A program made the position numbers and the translations under genes. 64,000 bases of DNA from positions 10,044,001-10,108,000 of the forward strand of contig CAVNZM010000004.1 of assembly GCA_963693365.1 (NCBI GenBank), read 5' to 3'. Within the stretch, counting starts at the first letter, position 1. Every line of letters begins with the position of its first letter. Source of the DNA: Amoebidium appalachense. Its lineage: Eukaryota; Ichthyosporea. Positions 14,391 to 27,171 of this stretch are shown here, piece by piece. The notes under the pieces are model-generated. The model made no database searches and was not told the origin of the DNA. It saw nothing but the letters and a program-made list of their open reading frames with translations.

Positions 14391-14840
14391 CTACTGCCCG
14401 GCCTTGGGATGGGGCTGGAAAGGGTAGTCTGCAGACAGGCCGGTCTTCACCAGAACATCCCACGTAAACGCCTTGAAGGCTTCCACCTCCCTCTGGTGCT
14501 TCTGCTCCTGTATCTCCAGCTTGTGCTCAAACAACTCCCTCTGGGCAGCCATTTCCTTTTCCTTGCTACGCAGCTCAACCTCGAAGACCGCCTGAGTATT
14601 GCTGATCTTTTCCTCCAGAGCTACCTCTTACCTCGAAGACCGCTTGTTCTTGCTGTTCTTGACCTCGAAGACCGCTTGAGTCTTGCTGATCTTTTCCTCC
14701 AGAACTGCAGTGCGCTGACGGTTTGCCTCAACGTAATGCAACGTAGCCCCGAACGTCCCAAACAGGGCCACCGCTGCGGTAATATTTGTTGCATTGTCGG
14801 TGAAGGCCTGAAAAAACCGTTGCGCCCAGTGGGTTGTCAT
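14391..14840 (-). pseudogene. Small membrane/coiled-coil ORF with an in-frame stop
   Basis: From ATG at 14840 the frame reads MTTHWAQRFFQAFTDNATNI, then a hydrophobic segment (ITAAVALFGTFGATLHYV, residues 20-37) and a charged heptad-like stretch. A TAA at 14628-14630 (codon 71) interrupts it. The same frame continues for 78 codons (EVALEEKISNTQAVFEVEL...) as a coiled coil to TAG at 14391. The block VLEEKISKTQAVFEV before the stop is a tandem duplicate of VALEEKISNTQAVFEV after it, so the stop lies in the duplicated joint. It could be a 70-residue protein, a decayed 149-residue one, or use readthrough. No family recognised. Confidence 0.5.
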
Positions 14841-15273
14841 TTTTCTCTGACGACTTCTTGGTAGACTAGAGCAAGGCCTCCTTCCTGCAAATGAAAATAG
14901 GCGAGCGATTGGGCAAACTGATGATCATGTATGTTCGCAGACAAGGGTCGACGGGTCGCTTTTCGGGCCAGCACTCCAGATGTTCGCATGGAAAAGCATG
15001 GAAACCCAGTCCGAAGTGGGTTTTAAAACTTTAAGGTGAAATCATATATTTTAAAAAGTAAAATATCATGCTATCGTATGCATTTATTACGGATATTATG
15101 TAATAAATATCATGCTATGTCTTTATATGTGTGCATGGAAAATGAAAGATTTTGGTGCTTTGTCAAAGCGCAGGCCCTATTTTTATGGTGGTGTGTCTTT
15201 CGACACGCACATCAGGAGTAGGGAATAAAGGTATTTTGAAAAACCTTGTTGACCTGACAATGTGTGCCCGTGT

Positions 15274-15320
<47 letters not shown>

Positions 15321-15810
15321 TGCCCGCACGGAATGGGTCGAAACCCGGGTATACGTACTCAGTGGATGACTTGGGCCCACCTGAGGCCTGAGGGATGTGT
15401 TTTTGTTTATGAAGAATACTCATTGTGTGGTTTGCCCTCTGTCTTTCTTTGTCCGTTAGGAATATGTACTTCTTCATCGTATGCAAACACATTCTACCCC
15501 CCCCCTCCTCTCCCCACACACCAAGAAAAAGAAACTTACGCATGCATACGGCTCGGGTTCGGCATGCATGCATGATAGCATTGATAGGCCGAGAGGCAGC
15601 TCCGGATCGAGGATCCAATTTCATATATATACCATTGCTATTTATGGCAGAAACAATTTATATGTTCTGTTACAGTTGAAGGTTCACAGGTTTTGCGTTT
15701 ACATGCTTACATTCATGATAAATAATTTGCCATTTATATCCTGACTCGTTGGCCCCGATAATTATACGCAACGTTAAGATTTTTAAAAAAAAGCCCAACA
15801 CTGTTCGTGT

Positions 15811-15868
<58 letters not shown>

Positions 15869-16400
15869 AAAAAAAAAAAAAAACGGGGGCCCCTCCCTCT
15901 CTAGAGCTCCCACCCCACCTCCCTACAAACAGGCAGTGTTCCCGTGCACACACAAACAAGTCAGTCCTGTTATGAGACGAAAATTAAAAGAGCGGCACAA
16001 GATTTAACGTGCATTCCGACATTCAAAGAGCATGGGCATTCGCATACATCTGCTGTGTGTGTGTGCACGCGCATGCACACGCGTGTGTGTAGAGGGGTCT
16101 TCGCGTATGTCCGTTTGAACAATACAAAAGTGTTTGACTCTACAATGGCACGTTTATCTACATCGCTCCCACTATACGTGGAAACCACTTTGCTGACAAA
16201 CCAACAAACACAAAAAAGTGAAACAGCCCATCCACCAAAAAAGAGCAAATCCGTCCTTGATGCCTTTCCATGAGCCAGCCAAACTTCCATCCATGTCCCC
16301 CCCCCCTCCCCCCCCCCCCCCCCCCCCAAACACCCTCCAGCGCCAAAAAATAAAACCAAAAATAAAAATAAAAAATATAAAAAATAAAAAATAAAAAGCC
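14841..16400. other. No supported gene; C-run and compound C/A homopolymer
   Basis: Holds a C-run of about 45 nt (15276-15320), a compound run of about 45 C followed by 25 A (15813-15883), another C-run (16296-16327) and an AAAAT-rich stretch just downstream of the next gene (16345-16398). Confidence 0.6.
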
Positions 16401-17258
16401 CTAGACCTCATTCAACAGGGCAGGCATTGCATCTCTCAACCCCCGTCTAGACACATAAAATGCCACGTCATTTACCTCAGAATCGCTGTAGTCCGATTGG
16501 TCGCTGACACTGACCAATGGTGGGGGTCCGTCATCCTCGCTGCACCCATCCCCCGCCTGGCCTAACACTGCCCCGTACCCCTCCGTGTTCCCACCCCCAT
16601 CCCGCCGCCCGTATGGGCCCCTCCCCCTCCGCGTATAGTACTCGCTATCAGACAAATCTGTATCGGATACAGTTACCAAATCGGGAAGGTCATCTTCTAT
16701 CCCTAGCAACTGCCCAACCAATCCCCTCTGAGGCATCAAAACGGGCGGCCGGCCCAACCCCACCTGCACCCCATGCCGAAAATACAACCGGAGGGGTTCA
16801 TGATGCAAGGTTACCGGCCTTAGGGGGTTTACTGGCTGGAGCAGCCGTGGCGGGGGGTCTCTATTAACTTCCACTCGAACTTCAGGTCTCGCTGGGTGTG
16901 GGGCAAGGCCCCAAGGCGGGAGTCTCAGCGGGTCGTCTATTCGTCCCTGGGGCATTATCAATACTCGAAAAAACCCTCTGCCGTCTCCCTCCTCTCCCTC
17001 CCGGTTGGCCCCCTGCTGGGCAGGCCGGGGGGGTTCTTGCAACCACGGTGCCTCATCCTCGCTATCATCTTCAGACCCCCCCTCCTCCTCATGTTCATCT
17101 TCGTAGTCGTAAAAGTCGTCGTCTGAAATTTCGACCTCGAGCGGGGGCAGGTCCCATACGCCATTTGCAGGGAAAAGTCCAAATTCGTGCTCCTCCAATG
17201 GACCCCAAATGCTCTCGGGCCCACCGAACCTCTGCCGGTGGCAGATGTTCGGTGGCAT
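16401..17258 (-). CDS. Acidic, probably disordered protein with three hydrophobic-Ser-Asp motifs
   Basis: 285 codons plus stop on the minus strand. I start at ATG 17258 because upstream the same frame crosses a CA tract and polyproline that look like intron; a cacacacag acceptor lies 5 bases before this ATG. Residues 1-110 are rich in Asp/Glu (DDDFYDYEDEHEEEGG, EDDSEDEAPW), the middle is Pro/Arg-rich, and the C-terminal half is Ser/Asp-rich. Three segments share one pattern: PPLEVEISDDDF, PDLVTVSDTDLSDSE and PPLVSVSDQSDYSDSE. Such a hydrophobic strand followed by Ser/Asp resembles SUMO-interacting motifs, with nearby Ser-Asp clusters suited to casein-kinase-2 phosphorylation; this is inference. 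No enzymatic domain seen. Confidence 0.55.
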   Translation of the reverse strand: MPPNICHRQRFGGPESIWGPLEEHEFGLFPANGVWDLPPLEVEISDDDFYDYEDEHEEEGGSEDDSEDEAPWLQEPPRPAQQGANREGEEGDGRGFFRVLIMPQGRIDDPLRLPPWGLAPHPARPEVRVEVNRDPPPRLLQPVNPLRPVTLHHEPLRLYFRHGVQVGLGRPPVLMPQRGLVGQLLGIEDDLPDLVTVSDTDLSDSEYYTRRGRGPYGRRDGGGNTEGYGAVLGQAGDGCSEDDGPPPLVSVSDQSDYSDSEVNDVAFYVSRRGLRDAMPALLNEV

Positions 17259-17262
17259 TGCG

Positions 17263-17263
17263 C

Positions 17264-17297
<34 letters not shown>
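17263..17297 (-). repeat. CA/GT tract acting as a possible splice-acceptor tract
   Basis: A short GT tract on + (CA on the minus strand) that ends in cag next to the start of the acidic-protein frame. Confidence 0.5.
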
Positions 17298-17298
<1 letters not shown>

Positions 17299-18338
17299 AG
17301 GGGGGTTTTGAATGTGTCATAAAGTACAAGTACACATGAACAACGGATAACACGATGCAGAATGCCAACCATACATAAAGAGTGTGCATAGTAAGCAGAG
17401 CCCATCGTCAGGGGGGGCCCACGCCATCCACAGTACCTGGGGGGGGGGGGGGGGGGGGGAAGGGGGAGGGGAGGAGGGAGAGAGGGAGGGGGGTGGCCAG
17501 GTATCACGTTGTTCGACCCCTTGGGGGGGGGGAAGGGGGAGGGGAGGAGGGAGAGAGGGAGGGGGGGGTGGCCAGGTATCACGTACCCCGAGGAAGGCCC
17601 CGGGGGGGGGGTTTGAATGCGGAACACGGTACGGAGTACGCATACACGATGAGAAGCATGGTGCAGGACACATGCAAAGGCAAACATTCAAGTATGCGAC
17701 ATCAGCTATGCACACAGTATGCGTCATAAGCAGAGCCCATCCTCAGGGAGGGCCCAAGTCGTCAATTGCATCTGAGTTTCGACCCCTTAGCCCGCGTATA
17801 TACGACTCTCCAACTCAGACAGCAGCATCAACTGAACTTGGGAGGGTCAACCCGTCTTGATCAAAGACGAGCAGGGTTGCTCATGCAAGCAAGGTGAGCA
17901 AAACGGTGAAGACGTGTGTGCAAACTAAAGCAGTGCAGCGAAAAATGCGTATATGCTTACAGATGCACGACACAGAGCAACCATGCCCGGTTGCATGGAA
18001 GTAGAGCGGTCTCCACACAGTGGTCTGTCCTGAAAGGACACCTCTGAAAGAAGACTGGGGGGGTTTGAATGCGGAACACGGTACGAAGTACGCATACACG
18101 ATGGGGGGGGGGGGGGGGGGGGGGGGGGTTGAATGCGGAACACGGTACGAAGTACGCATACACCAAGGACACATGCAAAGGCAAACATTCAAGGGGGTTA
18201 ACGAAGTCTGGTAAGGGGCAGGCTATTAAGCCCTCCCAAAATGAAGTCACAACCATGCATGTATGTGTGGAGGGGAGGAGGGGGGAGGCGGAGGCAGAGG
18301 TGAGGGGGAGGCGGAGGGGGGGGGGGGGGGGGCAAATA

Positions 18339-18722
<384 letters not shown>

Positions 18723-18957
18723 ATATATTAGCACGTGTTGCTAGTGTAGCCCAAAGATCCAAAGAATAACATGCCAAGGGATTTCCAATTGTACACCTGG
18801 CCATGTGTGTAGGCCTGCTCATAAGTGTGTGTGCCTCGGCTTACGGAAAGTCTTAGAAACTGAGAAACTGCGAACCCAGCATAATATCATATCTTTCACA
18901 CCACTTAGTGCAAATCATCATGTGGATGGGTATGTTGGGGGCCTGACGATGTTGGCA

Positions 18958-18979
18958 GTGTTTTTCTTTTTGTTTTTTT

Positions 18980-19017
<38 letters not shown>
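18958..19017. repeat. Compound T-run/G-run
   Basis: T-rich run directly followed by about 37 G. One of about a dozen blocks with the same T-then-G (or complementary C-then-A) polarity. Confidence 0.9.
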
Positions 19018-19018
<1 letters not shown>

Positions 19019-20479
19019 TGAATACAGTTGTTTTGGATTACAGATCACTACACACAGAGTGCAGGGCACATGGAAGACGAGGCTGTGTATAGATGTGTGT
19101 GGGTGTGCCAGAAGGGGGGGTGGGGGGGGGGGGGGGGAGTAGAAAGCGGAACGCGATGCAAAGTACAGCTACATTGAGGCGGGTACAAGGCACAGGCAAA
19201 AGCAAACTTTCAAGTATGCAACAGCAGCAACGCGCACAGTATGCACAAAAGGCAGAGGCCATACTCAGAGGGGCCAAGTCATCAATTGCATCTGAGTTTC
19301 GACCACTTCACCTCATTTACGAAACTCAACTCAGATAGCAGCATTAAATGGAGGATCAGCCGTCTTAATCAGAGACAAGCAGGGTGGCTTATGCGAGCAA
19401 AACTATGAATGTGTATGTGGGCAAACTATTACGGCATGCAGGGAAAAGTGCATACAAACAGATGCAGGATAGAGAGCAACCATGCCGGGGGGCAGGGGGG
19501 GAGGGGGGGAAGGGGGAGGGGGGGGGGGGGGGGAACCAGCTGGGGGGTTATATGCATTAGGCTATGCGGCTGGGAAGGGCAGGGGAAGTGGGAATCTGCA
19601 TGCAGCAGAGTGCGCGCGCGCCAGCGCGATGTATGGAGGGGAGGATAGGGGGATGTATGCGTTAACAGGTGGGTGCAAAAAGAAAGAAGAACAGGATATG
19701 AGAAGAAAAAGTATAAACACGATCCAAAACAAAAAATGTGTGCAGGCAAGGGGCAACTGGGAACAGAGCTTGCCCTTCAGAGGAGCCCTAATACCTCCAT
19801 CAAGAAACACATGGGGGGGGGGGGGGGGGGGGGGGGGGGGGATGTGTGCGCTAAAGGGTTGGAAATATGGAGAAGACAAGAAAAAGCAACAACAAAAAGG
19901 TCACCAAAATGAGAAGTGCGCAGGCAGAAGACGCTTGAACAGAGCCCATCATCAGGGGGATTCCTAAGCCTCCAAAAAAGCATGGTTATCGACTCTTTAA
20001 CCTCTCGCGTGTGTTTCCCAACCCATACTTGTTTCCATAGCAATAGGCGAGTCCACCCGTCTTAGCCAAAGACGAGCAGGGTTGTTCAAGGAGCAGCAAT
20101 CCAAGAACACAGGAGGGGGGAGGGGGGGAGGGGGGGGGGGGGGGGGGGAGGGGGGGGGGGTAACAATGTGGTACACGTTACACGTTACCTTTAGCCAACA
20201 TTTCGATATAAATACATGCAAAGAAACAGCAAGAGCAAATGTATATAAGAGGCTGCATAACTGGTTTCTTCACGACCATAGAAGCTCGGGAGCAGGGGCA
20301 GAGAAAGGGCAGGTGTGGGGTGTGGAGGGCAGGGGGGGGGGGGGGGGGGGGGACTCGTCCAAGGTAATTTCAAGTAATAAAAAAACCTATCAACAGCAAC
20401 ATCTCCCTTCAACAGGGGCACAAAACCTCCACATTGTGCACAACCACTAACAGCAGGACAAGCACATCCATACACCCAC

Positions 20480-20500
20480 CTTCCACGTAGGTGCCGTACT
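20480..20500 (-). CDS. Possible 21-nt microexon of the Cys-Pro gene
   Basis: Between gtcatgcag and gtgggt on the minus strand, phase 1-1, reading YGTYVE. Supported by splice signals and phase only. Confidence 0.2.
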
Positions 20501-20676
20501 CTGCATGACCAAGCAGCAGCAAGTAGATGTGGTGGATGACATAGGTTAGCAAAACGTCCAGTATCCCCTCCCCCCCCCCCCCCCCCCCTCCCCTCCCCCC
20601 CCCCCCGCCACCGCCGCCCTGGCCGCCACCCCCCGCCTCCCGTCTCTTTTTCTACCAACACAAACACACACACACA

Positions 20677-20726
<50 letters not shown>

Positions 20727-21032
20727 TCTCGATTCACTCTTTGTTCCCTCTTACTCCCTTACGGCAAACGCATTGCGCCACCCCGGCTACCATCGATCAA
20801 CAACATCCCCTACCTCCTCCCCCCCCCCCCCCCCCCCCCATCCCCTCCCCCCTCCCCCCAACCCCCTTCCCAACCCCCCCCCCACTCCCCCGGGGGACTC
20901 TCCGTCACCTTGTACATGACACAACACACACATCGTTCCCTAATCGGAGAGCCACAAGCCTACCTATTCACATCACCGTCCCTATCCTATTTTCAAAAAA
21001 AAAAAACCTCAAATCTGATTGTTCAATTTTAC

Positions 21033-21128
21033 CATCGACCGGGGCTGGGTGGTCCTTTGTTGCGCCGCTGACTGGGCATTTGCCCTCACTGGCCCCACTG
21101 TACGGGCAGCTGTGTGTGCGCTCGGCAA
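21033..21128 (-). CDS. Cys-Pro gene, module exon B
   Basis: 96 nt between tttccacag and gtaaaa, phase 1-1. Key residues TH-SCPYSG-ASEGKCP and ATKDHPAPVD, aligning without gaps to module exon A. Confidence 0.65.
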
Positions 21129-21421
21129 CTGTGGAAAGAAAAAACAAAGGGGAGGGGGGGGGGGGGGGGGGGGGGGGGGAGGGAATGGATGCATGAGAGC
21201 GTGGCAACCATGGAAACAAAAACATTGTACTACCAAAGGGGGAGAATGTGCTGTTTATTAACGACATGTAGGTGAGCTGTGATGAGTTGTCGGCACCAAG
21301 GCCAACAGAAGACAAAAACACCAAATTGAAATAAAACACATTGTGCAGGCAGATGATACCTGAGCAGTGCCCATCATCAAGGAATAAGGGGGGAAGGGAG
21401 GTTGGAGGGGAGATGGGGGAA

Positions 21422-21452
<31 letters not shown>

Positions 21453-22165
21453 AAGGTATTATGTTGGTGGGGAGTATGCTACCTATTGCGACAAGCTAGA
21501 AGCGAGGCAAGCGGAGGGACCCCAGCCAACATTGTGCCGAAGAAGACAGTATTCCCTGAGCACACCCCTAAGGCACACAGAGAGGTGCACTGCCCATTCA
21601 ACCTCCTGACTCCTGAGATCCATGTCTAAAACGGCAATCCCGAAAAAAAGGTAACCCCGACAATGCCCCCCCAGCCACCCTCCCCTCCCCTCCCCCTCTC
21701 TCCCCCCTCTCCCCCCACCCTCCCCCCCCCCCCCAACCCGCCACCGCCACTACCAGGCAAACCTCTATCTGTTCCCATAAAACCGCACACAGCATACACA
21801 TGTGTGTGTAACATGTACACAGCCACCAACAATACCGGCACACACGTACACCAATAAATGGTCATCACAGGCACACGGAAAAAAAACACACACCTGCAAT
21901 GTGAGCCTGGACGTCTGCATGTTGACAGCGCAGACACACCCAGGAATCAGTGTTAGTGTTGAGCGTTCACACACTGGAAAGAAGAGGAATGACGCAGAGA
22001 AGAGGCCGTGTGTGTGTGTGTGTGTGCGTGCGTGTGTGTATTGTGTCCATGAGGGCGCACATGTGTGTGCGCGCGAATGCTCATGTGTTTGTGTGTGTGC
22101 TTGTGTGTATGTCCGTGTCTGTGTATGTGTGTGGCCGAAAGCACCTGCATGTCCATGTATATGTG

Positions 22166-22215
<50 letters not shown>

Positions 22216-24417
22216 TGTGTGTGCACGTGTGTGCGTGTGCGCAACTTGTCCACTCCAACCGAGAACGTTCACCCACCGACTCAATATGCCCCTTCCACGA
22301 CACCCACCCAACCCAACTCTTCCTGTTTTCACTCCGATAACTCCACTCCAATTGCGCACCAGTGTCAGTTCCCCATACAACCGCCAAAAAACCCAAAATA
22401 TGACCAATTCACTGTCCCTTTTGCTCACCTGCTCTGTGTCTATCACCGTAGGTGTTCCCCATCTCTTTCTTGCTGTCCATCTTTCACTCGTCCTCCCCCC
22501 CCCCCCCCCCCCCTCCCCCTCCCTTTCCCTTCCCCTTCCCTCCCCCCTTTTCCACAGTCCCTATCCCAAGTGTTCAACCGATGTCTCAAACTTGGTGCAC
22601 GGTCTCTCCTCCAAACGAAACACTAGGTTTTGTTTCTCAAGAAAAACGAGTTTTTCAGAGCATCGCATTTTTGCTTCTGGACGGAAAATTTAAGGGATGG
22701 AAAGAAAGGTGCATCATGGGGCAAGGACTCCTATTCCCTTAAGGGCATCTGGGGGGGGGGGGGGGGGGGGGGGGAGGGGGGGGGGGGGGGGGGGGAGGGG
22801 GAGGAGGGGGGGGGGGGGGGAGAACATACTGTCGTTGGGGGTGGGGTGGTCCTTTGTTGCGACTGTGGCAGGGCATGTGCCCTCTGCTTTGCCGCTGAAG
22901 GGGCAGGTGTGTGTGGCCTTGGCCTCTGCAAAAGAAGGGAGTGTGGAGGGTGTGTAAGTTGGTGAGGAGAGGAGAGACAATGTAAACAGGTGTGGGAAGG
23001 CGGATGCTTGTGCTTGTGTAGGTGGGTTGTCTTGGCATGCACAGCCACACATACACACAGAGAGATACTCACATGCCTTCATACCATCCCCCCTCTTCCC
23101 CTCCCCCCCCCCCCCAAAAAAAAAAAAACAAAAAAAAACCACTCCCCAGCTGGTAAGACAGACCAACACAAGCACATTTGGACCGACCTCCCCCCCCTCC
23201 CCCCCCCCCCCGCCCCGTTCCCCCCTTCCCTCCTCGCTGAAGTCTTGCATAAATCCAGCAGGGCTATCCAACACAGCACTCGTGCCAAGCACCAACAATC
23301 CCATGGGTGTGCACGACTACCAAAACCCACCTATCTACTTGCCAGGCAACGACCATCCGTACACTATCAAGATATGGGATAACTATATGCATATCTGGCA
23401 GGAAATGAACACGTGCCAAACAATTAATTGTCCGGGTCATCCCACATATGCCAAATAAAACAGTTTCCATATATGGTACACACACCTTCAATCTTCTCTG
23501 CAAGCTTGTCGTGGCTCTCGGCTGCAGCTTTGCCTGGTTCAGTAACGGGGGGGGGGGGGGGGGGGGGGGGGATGTGTTGGCCACAAGTGGGTAAGGGTCG
23601 GTGGAGGTGGGGTTGGGTAAGTGTGCGCATGTGTGTTGGAGGGCGGGGAAGGAGGGGGGGAGGGGGAGGGGAGGGGAGGGGGGGGGGGGAGGGAGGGGAG
23701 TGGGCTCAGCACCACTACAACCTGAGCCCTGACTGGCACTGAGGGTGCACTTCCTTATTGAGTCCCAGAGGGGGAGGAGGCATAGGGGGAAAGGCCCGGG
23801 GGGGGGGGGGGGGGGGGGGGGGGGGAAGGACACATGCATGGGCACAATAATTTGATAGTAGACACACAGCTATAGGAAGATATTAGTAAAGGCAAACCGA
23901 ACCAGAGGAAAGGGAGGGGAGACGAGGGAGGGGAGGGGAAGGGGTGTAAATGCTTGCAGAATCGCAAGTCCACACATATATGTGTGGATGTGGTTGTGTA
24001 TGTGTGTCCGTGTGTGCCGAGCACGTGTGTGGTATTCGGTGGGTGTGTCTGTGGGAGTCTTTGTGTGTGTGTATGCATGTGTGCATGTGCATGTGTGTGT
24101 GTGTCTGTGTGCTGTGTGCGTGCCTGTGTGTGTGCGTGCATGCAGGTGCGTGGGTGCGTGCTTGCGTAGGTGTGTATGCGTGAGTGCCTGCATGTGGGCA
24201 AGAGAACATGTGCATGTATGAATTTGTGTGCTTGAACAGGGTATGCAGAGGAGTGCCAGGTGTTCCAGAAGAAAAAGTTGGGGGTGATGAGGAAAAGACT
24301 AGCTGGGGGGGGGGGGGGGGGGAGGGGGAGGGGGGAGGGGGGAGGGAGGAACTAACCCGAAGCAGGGCAGGTGCCGGCCTGGCCGGTAACGGGGCAACGC
24401 TTCTCCTGGTCACTCAT
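21033..24417 (-). CDS. Gene of repeated Cys-Pro modules on symmetrical phase-1 exons
   Basis: Minus-strand gene with four exons I can support: 24357-24417 (start, MSDQEKRCPVTGQAGTCPAS), 23486-23533, 22830-22925 and 21033-21128. All junctions are GT-AG and phase 1. The last two exons are each 96 nt and encode the same 32-residue module, pattern A-x-x-TH-x-CP-x-SG-x-x-EG-x-CP-(5)-TKDHP-x-P-x-D; the first exon carries one shorter version. Paired CP dipeptides are heme-regulatory motifs in some proteins, including the N-terminal part of cytochrome c heme lyase, so a heme-binding N terminus is one idea. No catalytic core was found, so the function is unknown. The 3' end is not defined; a 21-nt phase 1-1 microexon at 20480-20500 may follow. 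Confidence 0.6.
22830..22925 (-). CDS. Cys-Pro gene, module exon A
   Basis: 96 nt between cttttgcag and gtatgt, phase 1-1. Key residues TH-TCPFSG-KAEGTCP and ATKDHPTPND. Confidence 0.65.
23486..23533 (-). CDS. Cys-Pro gene, short helical exon
   Basis: 48 nt between a gaaccag acceptor and gtgtgt, phase 1-1, read as KAAAESHDKLAEKIE. Charged and Ala-rich, helix-like, without cysteines. Assigned by phase and splice sites. Confidence 0.4.
24357..24417 (-). CDS. Cys-Pro gene, first exon
   Basis: ATG at 24417, reads MSDQEKRCPVTGQAGTCPAS plus one base, then the donor gttagt. Contains two CP dipeptides nine residues apart. Confidence 0.6.
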
Positions 24418-24928
24418 TCTGGAAACATCTGTTGTGAGCAACTTAAACCCCTTAGGCCTTCTCTCCCTAATATACACAGACACACATACACTCTCTCTCT
24501 CCCTCTATCTCCCCCCCCCCCCCCCTTTCCTTCCTCCCTCCCTCCCTCCCCCTCCCTCCCTCTCTCCCTCCCTCACTCCTTCCTTACTCCTCTCTAGCTC
24601 CCTCCCTCCCTCTCTCGCTCCCTCCCTCCCTCTCTCTCTCGGTCTCTCTCTCTCCCCCCCTCTCTCTGTGTGTGTGTGTGCGCACGCGTGTGTTGTCTCT
24701 TTGGCTGTCATCTCTCTCTTTCTCTTTCAGTGTGTCTGTGTGTGTGTGTGTGTGTGAATGTGTGTGTGTGTTTGTGCGTGTGTGGGCAAGCAGGGGCACG
24801 TGTGTGTGCTTGTGTTTGTGCGTAACGTAACGCCAGATCTCTCACCCTCTCCATCTCCCTATCTCCACATGCTCATCAACACCCCATCTCACCACATCCC
24901 GAACCGATCCCTTTTGCTCCCTTCTTTG

Positions 24929-24966
<38 letters not shown>

Positions 24967-26421
24967 TCTCTCTCTCTCTAAGTGTTTGTGTCTGGGATAT
25001 ATGTGCACATGTATCATTCTCTCCTCACATTTTGGTATCTTGCCATCCGACACTTTCTTACAGTTAGGGCCGAATGGAGCCTGGACACACTCATAACTAC
25101 AGCGAAGCACTAACTGAAGCTCCCTTCGCTTCATCTAGCTCGTGCGCTAAATCCCATAAAAACCCTTTTTGCCACAACCACTCCCAGACCCCAGCTTCCA
25201 CACGTTTGCGTGTGGTTGCCTGCCTGCCTGACCTATTCCTGCTCCCTGAGCTAAAAAGAACCTCCCCTTTATTCAACCATCCCCTCTAAACTTTGATCTC
25301 TTTCAGAGAAGAGAAGGGGGGAGGGGGGGGGGAGAGGGGGAGGGAGGGAGTCAAAGGGGTAAGGGCGAAGGGGAGGAAGGCGGGAAGGGGGAAGGGGGCG
25401 GAGAGGGAGGGGGGGGGGGGGGGGAGGGGGGGGGGGGGGGGGGGGGAAGGGGAGGGGGGTATTCACTTGGTGCGATTTCACTGAGCAGAAGAATGTAACA
25501 CTGAGCAGAAGAATGTAATCACCGGGAACATCGCGTGTGCCCTTGCGTTGAAAACTAAAACTTTGGAAGCCTTGTTCCGGTGATGTCGTGGTGCGCATAT
25601 ATATTCTGCAAAATTCAATCCTCCTAATTATTTGGAAGTTGAGATACACAAGAGCTAGTTTTGCATTAGTAAATACTTAGGTAGGAATGGATATATGATG
25701 GATAACTTTAGGTGGCTCACTGACTGAGCCACCGTGCTAAAGTTCGGGAAGATGGAAAGAGTTGTGTGGCTCGAGCTCCGGCGGACACGTGTTAAACCGT
25801 TTCAATTTGTGTACATGTGAGGGCTCTCAATTTTGTGTCAAGCCTAGTACTGCATGTACATGAGTAGGAAAGACTTTCTCTCTCTCACGTGTCGTTTTGT
25901 TACGGTAGAGGTTTGATGTCGGGGGCAGGGTTATCCTAAGTAACCGTTTTGATGACCGGGGCGCCACAGGTACGGGTCGTTCACGTAAATACCCGGGCGT
26001 GTGTGCCCCAGCTGACCCCGTCTGTATGTACGTGTGGCCGTGGAAGGGGGAAAGCTAGGTGAGACGCTCAGGATATATATCAAGAGGTGTTGGTGGTGCA
26101 CGGTGGGTGGGTGGATGGGGGAAGGCCTAGGGGGGAGGGGGGTGGGGGGGTGGGGAGGGGGGGAGGGGGGCGGGGGAACCGTTTCTATGTTAACTTCCGT
26201 ATTAAAAAGGACCAGCTGCAGCGAGGATTAGGAGAGGGGGAGAGAGAGGAAGGGGGATCTGGCCGAAGGGAATCCAGCAAGCTGCAATGGTTTTTCTTTA
26301 AATCATGTTTTTTTTCATTTTGCTTTTCTTTCTTTCTTTTTTGGGGGGGGGGTGGGGAATTCGAAGGGGGTGTGGCGGAGGGGAGGGGAGGGGAGGGGGA
26401 GGGGGAGGGGGGGGGGGGGGG

Positions 26422-26462
<41 letters not shown>

Positions 26463-27134
26463 GGGGACCGTTGTGCTCAAAAATTTAAATCGATTCATGT
26501 GCATGCCGTAATGGTTCCGTTTGATGCCCACTGAGCTGTGCACTTGGTGAAACCGGTACCGGTACGCGTGTGTGCAGTAGGCTGCTGGCCTCTACCAGTA
26601 GCAAGGTTTTTTTTTTGTGTGTGTGCCTGCCAGTGGCATGTACATCGTAAATGCAACAAACATGCCAAACGGCATCACCAGGTCTGTGCAGGTGTGTGCT
26701 TTGAGCTTGCCAAACCCGAGTACTTCCGTGGGGATATGATGAGTGACTCTGAATGATGCTGTACAATGTCATGCATATGTTCAACATTGCAATTGGCTGT
26801 GCCTTGAAGGTTTTGCAAGTGTATTTCCATGTGCCTGATAAGTATAAAGCCGGATTTGGGCATGAGGACGAGGCAAAACAAGACAGACGGGGCAACACTG
26901 ATTTACTTATTTAAATATGGAAAATGCAGGAACCCTTGATGCTATGCAGTATTGCTTGTTAATCATGGAGTGCCACCTGTTCCGATACAAAGCGTCGGGA
27001 TGGGGGTCATAATCATATGGTTAAGGGTTCTGGCGGGGCACACGGGGGGGGGAGCTCGAGGGGTTAGGGGGGGAGGGGGGAGGGGGGGAGAGGGAGAGGG
27101 CCGGGCCGGCGGTCCGAGGGGGGGGGGGGGGGGG

Positions 27135-27171
<37 letters not shown>

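Noticed and set aside
26485-26898. 137-codon minus-strand ORF between the Cys-Pro gene and the GPI-tailed relic
   Set aside because: No motif, no splice logic, and it runs into a G/C homopolymer region.
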